Positions 6,984 through 13,256 of a DNA stretch of 14,390 nucleotides are shown here, in pieces (within the stretch, counting starts at the first letter, position 1; each line of letters begins with the position of its first letter). The position numbers were made by a program, and so were the translations under genes. The DNA comes from JBDLSO01 sp039799445 (GTDB lineage: Bacteria; Patescibacteriota; Minisyncoccia; Phycocordibacterales; UBA5272). The stretch is from NCBI GenBank assembly GCA_039799445.1, contig JBDLSO010000010.1:1-14390 (forward strand), in the 5' to 3' direction. The notes beneath the pieces were generated by a model. That model did no database searches and had not been told where the DNA came from. It saw only the letters and a program-made list of their open reading frames with translations.

Positions 6984-7472
6984 ATGATACAAAAAGCAGT
7001 ATTTGCTGGCGGATGTTTTTGGGGATTGGAAGATTTGCTTCGAGACCAAAAAGGGGTACTGAGTACAGAGGTGGGATACACTGGTGGAGATAATGAAAAC
7101 CCAACTTATCAGAATCACCCCGGACACGCAGAAGCAGTAGAGATAACATACGATGATAGTATTACCTCATACCTGAAATTACTTGACTTCTTTTTCCAGA
7201 TACACAACCCAACAACCTTGAATCAACAAGGAAATGACAGAGGAACGTCGTATCGTTCTGCTATATTCTATGGAAATCAAGAAGAGAAAGAGGAAGCAGA
7301 AAAAATGATTGAGATAGTAAATGCCTCAAAACGCTGGCAGGATAAAGTGGTGACAACACTTGAACCACTTGGTGTATTTTATAAAGCTGAAGACTATCAT
7401 CAGGACTATCTAGTCAAAAATGTTGGCGGCTATACTTGCCACGCTATATATTTTGATAGTTATTTGAAATAA
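6984..7472 (+). CDS. msrA: Peptide-methionine (S)-S-oxide reductase MsrA, cytosolic
   Basis: 162 aa from ATG 6984, with the catalytic motif AGGCFWGLEDL directly after the start, ITYDDSITSYLKLLDFFF, DRGTSYRSAIFY, the conserved AEDYHQDYLVKN, and a C-terminal GGYTCH whose Cys may resolve the disulfide. There is no signal peptide, so it should work in the cytoplasm and complement the anchored MsrAB. An open frame extends upstream to 6885 but would overlap msrAB by 88 bases and lacks family similarity. The true start is 11 bases after the msrAB stop. A 42-bp palindrome follows the stop immediately. Confidence 0.96.
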   Translation: MIQKAVFAGGCFWGLEDLLRDQKGVLSTEVGYTGGDNENPTYQNHPGHAEAVEITYDDSITSYLKLLDFFFQIHNPTTLNQQGNDRGTSYRSAIFYGNQEEKEEAEKMIEIVNASKRWQDKVVTTLEPLGVFYKAEDYHQDYLVKNVGGYTCHAIYFDSYLK

Positions 7473-7514
7473 GTCTAACAAGGGTTACCCTTACAAGGGT
7501 AACCCTTGTTAGAC
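7473..7514. promoter_or_regulatory. 42-bp palindrome between msrA and the DUF305 gene
   Basis: Perfect 20-bp arms (7473-7492 and 7495-7514) around a central AC, starting right after the msrA stop. Each arm holds its own small palindrome (AAGGGT-N-ACCCTT). In RNA it makes a very stable hairpin, but no T-run follows on either side. It could be a terminator of unusual form, an RNA-processing or stability hairpin, or a protein site. The DUF305 promoter begins 20 bases on. Confidence 0.6.
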
Positions 7515-7532
7515 ATATGTACTATGTCTTTG

Positions 7533-7541
7533 TGGTATAAT
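7533..7541 (+). promoter_or_regulatory. Promoter of the DUF305 gene, leaderless type
   Basis: TGG-TATAAT, an extended -10 with its hexamer at 7536-7541, ends six bases before the ATG at 7548. No good -35 is visible. Confidence 0.55.
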
Positions 7542-7547
7542 ACATAT

Positions 7548-8006
7548 ATGAAAAAAATAACCCTCAACTACAAAACTACTAGTATTATTTTGGCTACTGC
7601 GCTTGTTGTATCAAACATACTATTTGCGGCATCGTATATAGACAACAAAAAACACGATGCACGAGCAATATATACCAAAAAACAAATAGACGCATATATG
7701 AAAAGCAGTGTGCACGATATGCAGAATATCAATCACGGAAGCATGAACATGAATGCCACAAATAGCAACATGGGTGATATGACTATGAATGACATGGCGA
7801 ATATGTTGAAAGGAAAAACAGGAAAAGCCCTAGAGAAAGAATTTATAAGCGGCATGATACCGCATCACCGTGGTGCTGTTGATATGGCAAATATAGTACT
7901 ACAAGATAAGACTGTGAGCCCAGAAATTCAAACCTTTGCAAGGCAAATCATAACTGCACAAGAGGCTGAAATAATACAGATGAATGAATGGCTCAAAAAG
8001 TATTAA
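7548..8006 (+). CDS. Exported DUF305 protein with a Met-rich linker
   Basis: 152 aa from ATG 7548. A membrane segment at about 9-28 acts as signal or anchor. A linker at about 60-86 has seven methionines within 25 residues, in MxM and MxxM-like spacing with nearby His. The DUF305 four-helix domain follows, with the hallmark FISGMIPHHRGAVDMANIVL (His pair) and a final helix with Q, E and M residues. DUF305 proteins such as cyanobacterial CopM bind copper, so a periplasmic or cell-surface metal-binding role is plausible here. An upstream in-frame ATG at 7506 lies inside the preceding palindrome and before the promoter, so it was rejected. The gene lies directly after the Msr operon but has its own promoter. 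Confidence 0.85.
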   Translation: MKKITLNYKTTSIILATALVVSNILFAASYIDNKKHDARAIYTKKQIDAYMKSSVHDMQNINHGSMNMNATNSNMGDMTMNDMANMLKGKTGKALEKEFISGMIPHHRGAVDMANIVLQDKTVSPEIQTFARQIITAQEAEIIQMNEWLKKY

Positions 8007-8065
8007 GCACTACTCACCTTATAAAACACATATCAGTACACTGGTATGTGTTTTATAATAGTGCT
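8006..8065. terminator. Long stem-loop after the DUF305 gene
   Basis: Arms 8019-8037 and 8040-8058 form a 19-bp palindrome around a central AC with one G:T mismatch. A further 7-bp outer pair (8006-8012 with 8059-8065) is separated by a 6-base bulge. The 3' arm contains GTGTTTTATAA, so it may act as a terminator for the DUF305 gene. It also overlaps the next promoter, so an operator role is possible. Confidence 0.55.
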
Positions 8066-8070
8066 AAGAT
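8062..8070 (+). promoter_or_regulatory. Promoter of the Ate1/Bpt-like gene, leaderless type
   Basis: TGC-TAAGAT, an extended -10 with its hexamer at 8065-8070, ends six bases before the ATG at 8077. Its upstream edge overlaps the end of the preceding stem-loop. Confidence 0.45.
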
Positions 8071-8076
8071 ACAAGA

Positions 8077-8844
8077 ATGAAAAAAATTCGCTCAGAGTTC
8101 TATACCAATTTTGAAACCTATACATTTGGATACGCCGAGTACGCTATTCTCGAAAATCTATCTGACATTACAGAAATATATAGCTCTGGATACTTACCAT
8201 ATACCGGTAGTCCGGATATACTCAATCATTTTTATTTGTGTCGCAGTCTGCGAGTAGATCTATCCAACTGGAAACTCAATAGTGAAAACAAACGCATACA
8301 AAAGAAACATGACGAAGGGCTCAGTAGAAAAATATTTGATTCCTTCACTCAGATGGATGCTACACTACAACAAGAAGTTTTTGAAATGTATGCCCAGTAT
8401 TTCGCTCATATACACGGTGCAAACATTATGCCCAAAAAGCGACTAGAATTCGTATTTGCCTCAGTATTTCAAAACAAGAACATATTGTATTTTGACAGTG
8501 AGGGAAAGCTTGCTGGTGGGATTATCATGATAGAGAATATAGAAAAAAGTTTGTCACATATTTGGTATATCGGTTACACGCCCCAGTTCCAGAAAAGTGG
8601 TTTTGGTATTTGGATGTTCTTGGATTGTATGCAGTTGTTGCAGTCAGAAGGGTATACGTATTTGTACCTCGGTACAGCATATGGCAACAAAGCCAAGTAC
8701 AAGCTCAATTTCGAGGCATTAGAATACTGGGACGGCAATGCGTGGAATAGTGATATCAAAAGACTCAAAGCGCTACTCGGATCAGACGATATTGTCAAAG
8801 AGAGGGATGTACTCAAAGAAGGGAGAGAAACATTTACTATGTAA
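8077..8844 (+). CDS. Ate1/Bpt-like aminoacyl-tRNA-protein transferase or GNAT-fold protein
   Basis: 255 aa. The N-terminal part has a GYLPYTGSPDILNHFYLCRS stretch, then LRVDLSNWKLNSENKRI. It resembles the N-domain pattern of arginyl/leucyl-tRNA-protein transferases (R-x-RV, then S-x-x-x-R-R/K), without their N-terminal Cys cluster. The C-terminal half (about 125-225) looks like a GNAT fold: a strand with GGIIMIEN, WYIGYTPQFQKSGFGIWMFL and YLYLGTAYG. Known relatives attach an amino acid to a protein N-terminus to mark it for degradation. Whether this one does so is inference, and an acetyltransferase with another substrate is possible. It is a single gene with its own leaderless-type promoter; the stop is TAA. 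Confidence 0.6.
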   Translation: MKKIRSEFYTNFETYTFGYAEYAILENLSDITEIYSSGYLPYTGSPDILNHFYLCRSLRVDLSNWKLNSENKRIQKKHDEGLSRKIFDSFTQMDATLQQEVFEMYAQYFAHIHGANIMPKKRLEFVFASVFQNKNILYFDSEGKLAGGIIMIENIEKSLSHIWYIGYTPQFQKSGFGIWMFLDCMQLLQSEGYTYLYLGTAYGNKAKYKLNFEALEYWDGNAWNSDIKRLKALLGSDDIVKERDVLKEGRETFTM

Positions 8845-8847
8845 AAG

Positions 8848-8859
8848 TGTTATTATACT
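8848..8859 (+). promoter_or_regulatory. Promoter of the HD-domain gene
   Basis: Overlapping -10 candidates: TGT-TATTAT (hexamer 8851-8856), which ends six bases before the ATG at 8863, and TATACT at 8854-8859. The first fits the leaderless spacing of the neighbours. The second would start transcription inside ATGAAATG. Confidence 0.4.
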
Positions 8860-8862
8860 CAT

Positions 8863-9498
8863 ATGAAATGAGAAGATTATACAGACGAATACATACTTTC
8901 TGAAATACACAAACTCAAATACACCTACGGTTTAAATGGTGTTATACGCTACAATCTGGAGAGAAACGAAGCGTATCAAACTCAGTCAGTTGCCGAACAT
9001 GTGTGCAATATGCTGTTCTTGGCGCACTATTTCAAGCCACTTGAAGACCCAGAATTGAAACTCGATTTTGAAAAAGTCATCAAGCTGATTATGATGCACG
9101 ATATGGGTGAGATAGAAACTGGCGATGTGATAACTGTTGCAAAGACCAGCAATCATGACGAAATAGAGAAAAAAGCAATCAGAAGTGTGATGGAGAAAAG
9201 TCCTGACTTCGTCAAAAATGAAATACAAGAACTCTATGATGAAATGGAGAACCCACAAACTCCGGAGGGCAGATTCACAAAAGCAATAGATAAATTGGAG
9301 GGTCAGATATTTTGGGTAGAGAGGGAGGGTGTGGAGATGGTTGCACATATAGACAAGATGGCTGGACTTGATATCAGTGTTGTGCATCCAATCATGATGA
9401 ACAAGATATATGCACTACTAGACGAATACAATCTGCCGTATGTACGTAGATTTATGGAAGTGATTGATAGAGAAAAGATGAAAACTGGGTTGATATAG
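8863..9498 (+). CDS. HD-domain phosphohydrolase (YfbR-like) with in-frame UGA at codon 3
   Basis: Metal-dependent HD-superfamily hydrolase, similar in layout to YfbR-type 5'-deoxynucleotidases. The metal ligands are visible: His46 in SVAEH, His79-Asp80 in MMHDMGE and Asp143 in AIDKLEG. The frame is protein-like well upstream of any ATG: EDYTDEYILSEIHKLKYTYG, then a conserved-looking block reaching SVAEH. The only good start in frame is ATG 8863, which reads ATG AAA TGA GAA, so UGA is codon 3. GTG 9001 is the first later alternative, but it removes the first metal ligand. Explanations are UGA readthrough, initiation at a non-standard codon such as ATA 8893, a recent mutation or a sequence error. 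The rest is intact and ends in TAG. Confidence 0.75.
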
Positions 9499-9561
9499 GA
9501 GTGCCTATAATTTGGGATTTGTAAATCAAAACCGCATGGGAATAAAAAGTGGAGATAAAAA

Positions 9562-9590
9562 GGAGCGCCCTTGCGGGTGCTCCTCTTTGT
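9562..9590 (+). terminator. Intrinsic terminator
   Basis: A GC-rich stem (9562-9570 with 9575-9583, one G:T pair) and the loop TTGC, preceded by an A-run and followed by TCTTTGT. It lies 64 bases after the HD gene and probably ends that transcript. The rest of 9499-9715 holds only the next promoter and leader. Confidence 0.8.
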
Positions 9591-9612
9591 ACTGATTTGT
9601 GGCGAATATAAA

Positions 9613-9641
9613 TTGACTATAATTATATTATATGTTATGAT
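9613..9641 (+). promoter_or_regulatory. Consensus-type promoter of the membrane-protein gene
   Basis: TTGACT (9613-9618), a 17-bp spacer and TATGAT (9636-9641). The predicted start near 9648 leaves a leader of about 68 bases, which begins with the short inverted repeat AGTAT-AG-ATACT (9649-9660). It is one of the few promoters here with both boxes near consensus, and it does not give a leaderless mRNA. Confidence 0.6.
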
Positions 9642-9703
9642 ATGTAGTAGTATAGATACTGTCGCAGTAACAGGCTGTACTTGTTTCCACAATCAGCACA
9701 AAG

Positions 9704-9709
9704 AAGGAG
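9704..9709 (+). promoter_or_regulatory. Strong Shine-Dalgarno site
   Basis: AAGGAG six bases before ATG 9716. It is the only clear Shine-Dalgarno site of the window and it fixes this start. Confidence 0.8.
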
Positions 9710-9715
9710 TGAACA

Positions 9716-10372
9716 ATGGATCTAGTACTTTTGATAGGGGTGTTGATTCTCAACGTCTTGATATCCATCTGGAATTGCTATGCCGTAGGCAGTGCATGGA
9801 AAGATGTGCAAACAATGGGCAGCACCTTTGATAAGGTGCTCATGTGGTCAGGGATCATCCAATCAGGTGTCGGATTTTCAATGCCGATATTGATTGCACT
9901 TGCATACGGTGCCTCGGTACTTTTGACCGGTGGTGAAAAGCCAGTTCTCACACCAAGTGAGGCAAAAGAGCTGATGCAAAGTATTTTCAGCTTGTGGTAT
10001 GTGGCGGTCATATTTCCCATCCTGGGAAGCGGTATCGCAATTTGGGCTCATTCAATTCGAGTAGCATTCCATAAGCGCGACTTTGCAAGTATTGCAGCCG
10101 CGGGCTGGAACACGTATGCTCAAATCAGCAACACTGTCTCGGCTGTTAACAACCTTGGCGGTGCATTTGGCGACGTGGGTAAGTTGTTTGGATCGGCGCT
10201 TGGTGGCAAGGGTGATTCAAAAAACAAGGTAGCCATCCTTGCTATCATGCTGGTCGTCATTTCGCTGGTCGCTGGCTTCATGATTGCCCTCGGGCTTGTG
10301 CGTTTCTTTGCGAGTCGGGCGTCGTCACGTCTCGAAGAGTATGCAGACAGCTACAACCCAAGACGTACGTAG
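9716..10372 (+). CDS. Unknown four-helix membrane protein
   Basis: 218 aa, not recognised. Hydrophobic segments lie at about 2-22, 42-70, 92-113 and 173-200. Between the third and fourth is a Gly/Ala/Asn-rich stretch (AAAGWNTYAQISNTV, then NNLGGAFGDVGKLFGSALGG) that could be a flexible or amphipathic region. The C-terminus is short and charged with several Arg. It sits alone between two strong terminators, with a near-consensus promoter, a long leader and an ideal Shine-Dalgarno site, so high expression is expected. Its base composition is clearly more GC-rich than the flanking genes, in line with strong expression or a different history. A structural or cell-envelope role would fit; a substrate cannot be named. 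Confidence 0.8.
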   Translation: MDLVLLIGVLILNVLISIWNCYAVGSAWKDVQTMGSTFDKVLMWSGIIQSGVGFSMPILIALAYGASVLLTGGEKPVLTPSEAKELMQSIFSLWYVAVIFPILGSGIAIWAHSIRVAFHKRDFASIAAAGWNTYAQISNTVSAVNNLGGAFGDVGKLFGSALGGKGDSKNKVAILAIMLVVISLVAGFMIALGLVRFFASRASSRLEEYADSYNPRRT

Positions 10373-10387
10373 CACAATCAATAACTC

Positions 10388-10432
10388 AACACCCACACAG
10401 AAGCACCCATCGGGTCACTCTGTGTGGGTGTT
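10388..10432 (+). terminator. Intrinsic terminator of the membrane-protein gene
   Basis: A 14-bp perfect stem (10388-10401 with 10419-10432) with a 17-base loop that itself contains ACCC/GGGT, followed by TTTCTT partly inside the arm. It lies 16 bases after the stop codon. Confidence 0.88.
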
Positions 10433-10484
10433 TCTTATGCTGGTGAGTATGGGGGGATAGGTGGTAATTCAAAATACAAAAGAG

Positions 10485-10490
10485 TACTAT
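10485..10490 (+). promoter_or_regulatory. Possible -10 box of the dpnI-like gene
   Basis: TACTAT ends seven bases before ATG 10498, close to the six-base spacing of the leaderless genes here. There is no convincing -35 and no Shine-Dalgarno site. Confidence 0.35.
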
Positions 10491-10497
10491 ATACAAT

Positions 10498-11262
10498 ATG
10501 AAACTAGCACTCAATCAGGAACTCGGTACCGAATATAGTAGTAGTACTCAAAAAATTAGGGTAATAACAGAAAAATGGACACTCAAAAATATTTTCTGTC
10601 CAAACTGTGGACGAGCAATTTCTGAGTACGTAAACAACAAACCAGTTGCTGATTTTTTCTGCAAAAATTGTGTAGAAGACTTTGAGTTAAAATCAAAAAA
10701 AGGGAAGGTGCGCGGAAAAGTTGCAGCAGGTGCGTATTCAAAAATGATTGAGAGATTAAACTCTAACACAAAACCCAACTTCTTTTTTATGGGCTATTTG
10801 GAAACTTGGAGCGTGTATGACTTTTTTGTAATACCAAAACATTTTTTTACGACTGATATTATTGAGAAAAGAAAACCACTAGGGATAAATGCAAAAAGAG
10901 CTGGTTGGGTTGGTTCAAATATACTATTTTCAAAAATACCAAAAGCAGGGCAGATTTTTTATATAGAAAACGGAGTATGTGTTTCTAAAAAAGATATTTT
11001 AGAAAAATGGCAAAAAACGGTTTTCTTAAAGCAGATTAAAAAATCAGATGCAAAGGGATGGATTTTAGATATTATGAATTGCATTGATGATTTAGATAAA
11101 AATATCTTTTCTTTAAGTGATATGTATCAATACGAAAATGACTTGGCAGCACTTTATCCAGAAAATAAAAACATAAAACCCAAAATTAGACAACAACTGC
11201 AATTTTTAAGAAATAAAGGATATCTAGAGTTTTTGGGCGAAGGGAAGTACAGAGTTAAGTAG
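10498..11262 (+). CDS. dpnI: DpnI-type methyl-directed restriction endonuclease (cuts G-m6A-TC)
   Basis: 254 aa, the same length as pneumococcal DpnI and recognisable along its whole length. The N-terminal PD-(D/E)XK nuclease has the zinc cysteines CPNC (34, 37) and CKNC (55, 58), with catalytic Asp52 in KPVADF and Glu63/Lys65 in FELKSKKG. Further shared blocks are NFFFMGY, RKPLGINAKRAGWVGSNI, WILDIMNCIDDL and DMYQYENDLAALY. The C-terminal winged helix (about 185-254) ends in IRQQLQFLRNKGYLEFLGEGKYR, the methyl-reading domain. In the known enzyme both domains require adenine-methylated GATC. No methyltransferase is adjacent, as expected for a type IIM enzyme. GATC sites occur throughout this window, so the host must leave them unmethylated. 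It would restrict Dam-methylated phage, plasmid or host-derived DNA. Confidence 0.95.
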   Translation: MKLALNQELGTEYSSSTQKIRVITEKWTLKNIFCPNCGRAISEYVNNKPVADFFCKNCVEDFELKSKKGKVRGKVAAGAYSKMIERLNSNTKPNFFFMGYLETWSVYDFFVIPKHFFTTDIIEKRKPLGINAKRAGWVGSNILFSKIPKAGQIFYIENGVCVSKKDILEKWQKTVFLKQIKKSDAKGWILDIMNCIDDLDKNIFSLSDMYQYENDLAALYPENKNIKPKIRQQLQFLRNKGYLEFLGEGKYRVK

Positions 11263-11264
11263 TT

Positions 11265-11505
11265 GATATTTATCTGAATTTGATCAATGATCAATATATA
11301 GATGCAAATAATACAAAGTTTCCAAAATACGCATGTCAGCATTGTGGTTCAGAGAGAAAGTGGGTTGAAACCATTATAGATGATATGTTTATTTGGAATA
11401 AGCATACCCTTGCTTATGAACCCCACAAGTTTGGTGATGATTTTTGAGCATACTGGTAATGAAATATGTGTTGAGTGTCAAAAGGAGTGGATAGGACTTA
11501 AGTAA
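11265..11505 (+). pseudogene. Frameshifted small zinc-ribbon protein
   Basis: Two halves in different frames together look like one protein of about 70-80 aa. The first frame (possible TTG start at 11280) holds FPKYACQHCGSERKW and runs to TGA 11445-11447. The second, read from about 11437, holds HTGNEICVECQKEWIGLK and ends in TAA 11503-11505. Together they give CxxC...CxxC, a standard zinc ribbon. The switch of frame falls at the run of five T at 11441-11445, so a one-base insertion there explains it. It may be a decayed accessory gene following dpnI or a sequence error in the T-run. Two GATC sites (11282 and 11289 region) lie in its first part. Function unknown. Confidence 0.5.
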
Positions 11506-11649
11506 ACCTTTTTTGTTTAATTTGGTGAACTTCCGAACCCTAGAAAAGGACACCTTTATCAATAAGGTTATTAGATGGAATAAGATTTTATTTGAGACAA
11601 GTTGGTCCGAAAACCTTAATCCATATGGCCTATTATGTAAGTATTAATT
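11495..11649 (+). other. Open-frame remnant between the zinc-ribbon gene and the convergent operon
   Basis: The only notable content of 11506-11679 is a + frame open from 11495 to a TAA near 11647. It reads LVNFRTLEKDTFINKVIRWN and then a tail ending in LLCKY. The composition is protein-like, but there is no ATG (TTG 11522 and GTG 11525 are possible), no recognised family and no promoter. It may be the C-terminal relic of an accessory gene. No terminator could be placed between dpnI and the convergent minus-strand operon. Confidence 0.25.
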
Positions 11650-11679
11650 AGTTTTGTTCTTTAAATGAGTAGCAGGAGA

Positions 11680-12312
11680 TTAATTATACGTAATTTCGGC
11701 AAATAACTCGTCGTGTAGACCTTTGTTAAGTGCTCGTAGTTGTTTAATGTTTTCGATTAATGCATGGTCCTTTATACTCTCTAATAGTGCTTCAACGTAG
11801 CTAGAATACTTGTATGGTATAAACTTACTGTTTTTATTTTCGTTGTTGTCACCTAAATTCATCACCTCAAAGTAGTTAAAGTCATAAGAAAGACCACCAA
11901 AAGTGGTGACTTTTCTGCTACCAGATAAAATCCTGTTACTTTTCCTATGCGCAAATGACTGTCTTAGCGGGTTTATGTGGAGATTGCTTAACCCTTTTTT
12001 ATCTGCCTCAAGAAAAATATATAGTTTTACAATAAGTAATTCAAGGTTAAAGAGAAGTTGGTCAAATTTTATTTGGTACTCGAATTCTCCGCTTCTTAAG
12101 AATTCGCTAAATGCAAAATAAGATACAGGTGTGTTGAAATCAAACTTGCTATATTTATTAAATTCAGTAACAAAATCTTTACTAAGATATAACATATCTT
12201 TTCTTGCAAGTTCAATCAATATGACAATTTTGCAGATATCTGTAATTATACTTATATTATCAAAGTTATTATCGGAAAAGTCAGAACTTAAATTATTATG
12301 GTCTAGTATCAT
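11680..12312 (-). CDS. Unknown protein with HEPN-type R-x4-H motif, candidate RNase toxin
   Basis: 210 aa, mostly helical and not recognised as a whole. Helices at about 20-45 and 80-103 are followed by PLRQSFAHRKSN, in which Arg117 and His122 form R-x4-H with a polar residue after the Arg. That is the pattern of HEPN-fold RNases, which are common toxins of toxin-antitoxin and abortive-infection systems. It is the third gene of a minus-strand operon led by a Panacea antitoxin gene. Its ATG overlaps the stop of the second gene (ATGA), so the two are translationally coupled and their products are likely made in fixed ratio. The RNase assignment rests on one short motif and on context. It might instead be a non-catalytic HEPN protein or unrelated. 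The stop is TAA. Confidence 0.6.
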   Translation of the reverse strand: MILDHNNLSSDFSDNNFDNISIITDICKIVILIELARKDMLYLSKDFVTEFNKYSKFDFNTPVSYFAFSEFLRSGEFEYQIKFDQLLFNLELLIVKLYIFLEADKKGLSNLHINPLRQSFAHRKSNRILSGSRKVTTFGGLSYDFNYFEVMNLGDNNENKNSKFIPYKYSSYVEALLESIKDHALIENIKQLRALNKGLHDELFAEITYN

Positions 12313-12752
12313 ATTCTTATTTTTTTTGTTTCAAAGTGGTTTTCTTTTATGGCAATAATATACATAATATTATCTGGAATAACATCAAAGTAAAATATTC
12401 TGCCCGAATTTTTTAGATGTATCTCTTTTATTTCAACCCCCTCATGTAAGCCTCTATATAGCTTTTTATACTCACCTGCACACATTATGTGACTGGTATT
12501 AATATCACCATTTCTCATTATATCTTCACGACAAAATACCGATACTCCAATTTCTTTAAGTATAGATAAGCCCCTTTTTGCATTTTTACCATCCAAACTT
12601 TTTAACTCACATAGGTCTTTATTGTACTTTTCGAAGGAAATAAGATATGGTTTTATTTCCACATCTTCTTGTATTATTATCTCTGCTACTTTTGAGGGAA
12701 TCTTTGTATCTTCAGATATTTCTGCAACCTCCTTTGGTATTATCTGCTCCAT
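12309..12752 (-). CDS. Unknown protein, middle gene of the Panacea operon
   Basis: 147 aa, not recognised. The N-terminal third is acidic and helical (two PSKVAEI/PKEVAEI-like repeats at about 6-26). The C-terminal part has a beta pattern: EIKEIHLKNSGRIFYFDVI, a DNIMYI strand, then a basic tail. This is loosely similar to the last strands of RelE/HigB-type toxins, where a basic or aromatic residue acts in the ribosome. The similarity is too weak for a firm call. The gene starts 15 bases after the Panacea stop and ends in a TGA overlapping the next ATG. By position it may be the toxin, an adaptor, or part of a three-component system. Confidence 0.65.
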   Translation of the reverse strand: MEQIIPKEVAEISEDTKIPSKVAEIIIQEDVEIKPYLISFEKYNKDLCELKSLDGKNAKRGLSILKEIGVSVFCREDIMRNGDINTSHIMCAGEYKKLYRGLHEGVEIKEIHLKNSGRIFYFDVIPDNIMYIIAIKENHFETKKIRI

Positions 12753-12767
12753 ATTTGTTTACTCGAC

Positions 12768-13250
12768 CTAGCTAATAGTTCTAAGTTTATCAGAATAGTA
12801 TGTTTTCATTATAATAGTTGAAATCTCATTATCTGAGTTGTCTGTTGAAGATAATCCTTCTCGTGCTTTTTGCCAAGGCATTTCTGAATGTGTGAGCATT
12901 TCAAGATAGTCGCCATCAAATTTACCATAAACAGCCCAAACACTGTCAAGGACCAATTTATTTTTATCAGATATTGTTTCAATGAGAGAAATGTTTACCC
13001 TCTTTGTAAAACTACTGAATCCATGTTTTTTATATTCAGAGTAAACTTCTCTAATTGCTGGACCGTGGACCCAAGCTTCAATTTTTTCGTCAAACATTTT
13101 TCTGTTATTTAACGCAAGAGACCAAGCTTGAGCATAGTAAACAAGCTTCTGCAACTTTTTATTTGTTACATAGCATTTTTGTTCACGCGCTTTAAGGATA
13201 AAATATTCAGCAACCGCTAGCGCATCAGTCTTTGTATTTACCGTACTCAT
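12768..13250 (-). CDS. Panacea-domain (DUF4065, SocA/GepA-like) antitoxin
   Basis: 160 aa matching the Panacea/DUF4065 family: a helical start with ALAVAEYFILKA, then NKKLQKLVYYAQAWSLAL, the hallmark EAWVHGPAIREVYSEYKKHG, and a late MPWQKARE. Panacea proteins are promiscuous antitoxins that pair with many unrelated toxin folds. The family also includes SocA, a proteolytic adaptor for its toxin. The gene is first in a minus-strand operon with two unknown proteins, the usual place for such an antitoxin. The start is ATG 13250, six bases after a TAGACT box with TTGAAT 17 bp upstream, so the mRNA is predicted to be leaderless. The stop is TAG. Confidence 0.9.
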   Translation of the reverse strand: MSTVNTKTDALAVAEYFILKAREQKCYVTNKKLQKLVYYAQAWSLALNNRKMFDEKIEAWVHGPAIREVYSEYKKHGFSSFTKRVNISLIETISDKNKLVLDSVWAVYGKFDGDYLEMLTHSEMPWQKAREGLSSTDNSDNEISTIIMKTYYSDKLRTIS

Positions 13251-13256
13251 ATAAAC

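Noticed and set aside
7506..7547. Upstream start for the DUF305 protein.
   Set aside because: It lies within the 42-bp palindrome and upstream of the -10 box that serves ATG 7548.
8833..8845. TTTAC-TAT-GTAAA palindrome as a third copy of the shared operator.
   Set aside because: The half-sites are in the opposite orientation to the TGTAAAG...CTTTACA core, it lies across the stop codon of the upstream gene, and it has no TATACT at 17 bp.
8863..8871. Reassignment of UGA to glycine (code 25, as in Gracilibacteria) to explain the in-frame UGA.
   Set aside because: Long, Gly-rich genes such as tsaD, the flavoprotein and msrAB have no internal UGA, and at least two genes in the window end in TGA.
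9506..9595. Small RNA or 19-codon gene between the HD gene and its terminator (TATAAT at 9506-9511, ATG 9536).
   Set aside because: No -35 at proper distance, no leaderless spacing, and the frame mostly translates the terminator stem.
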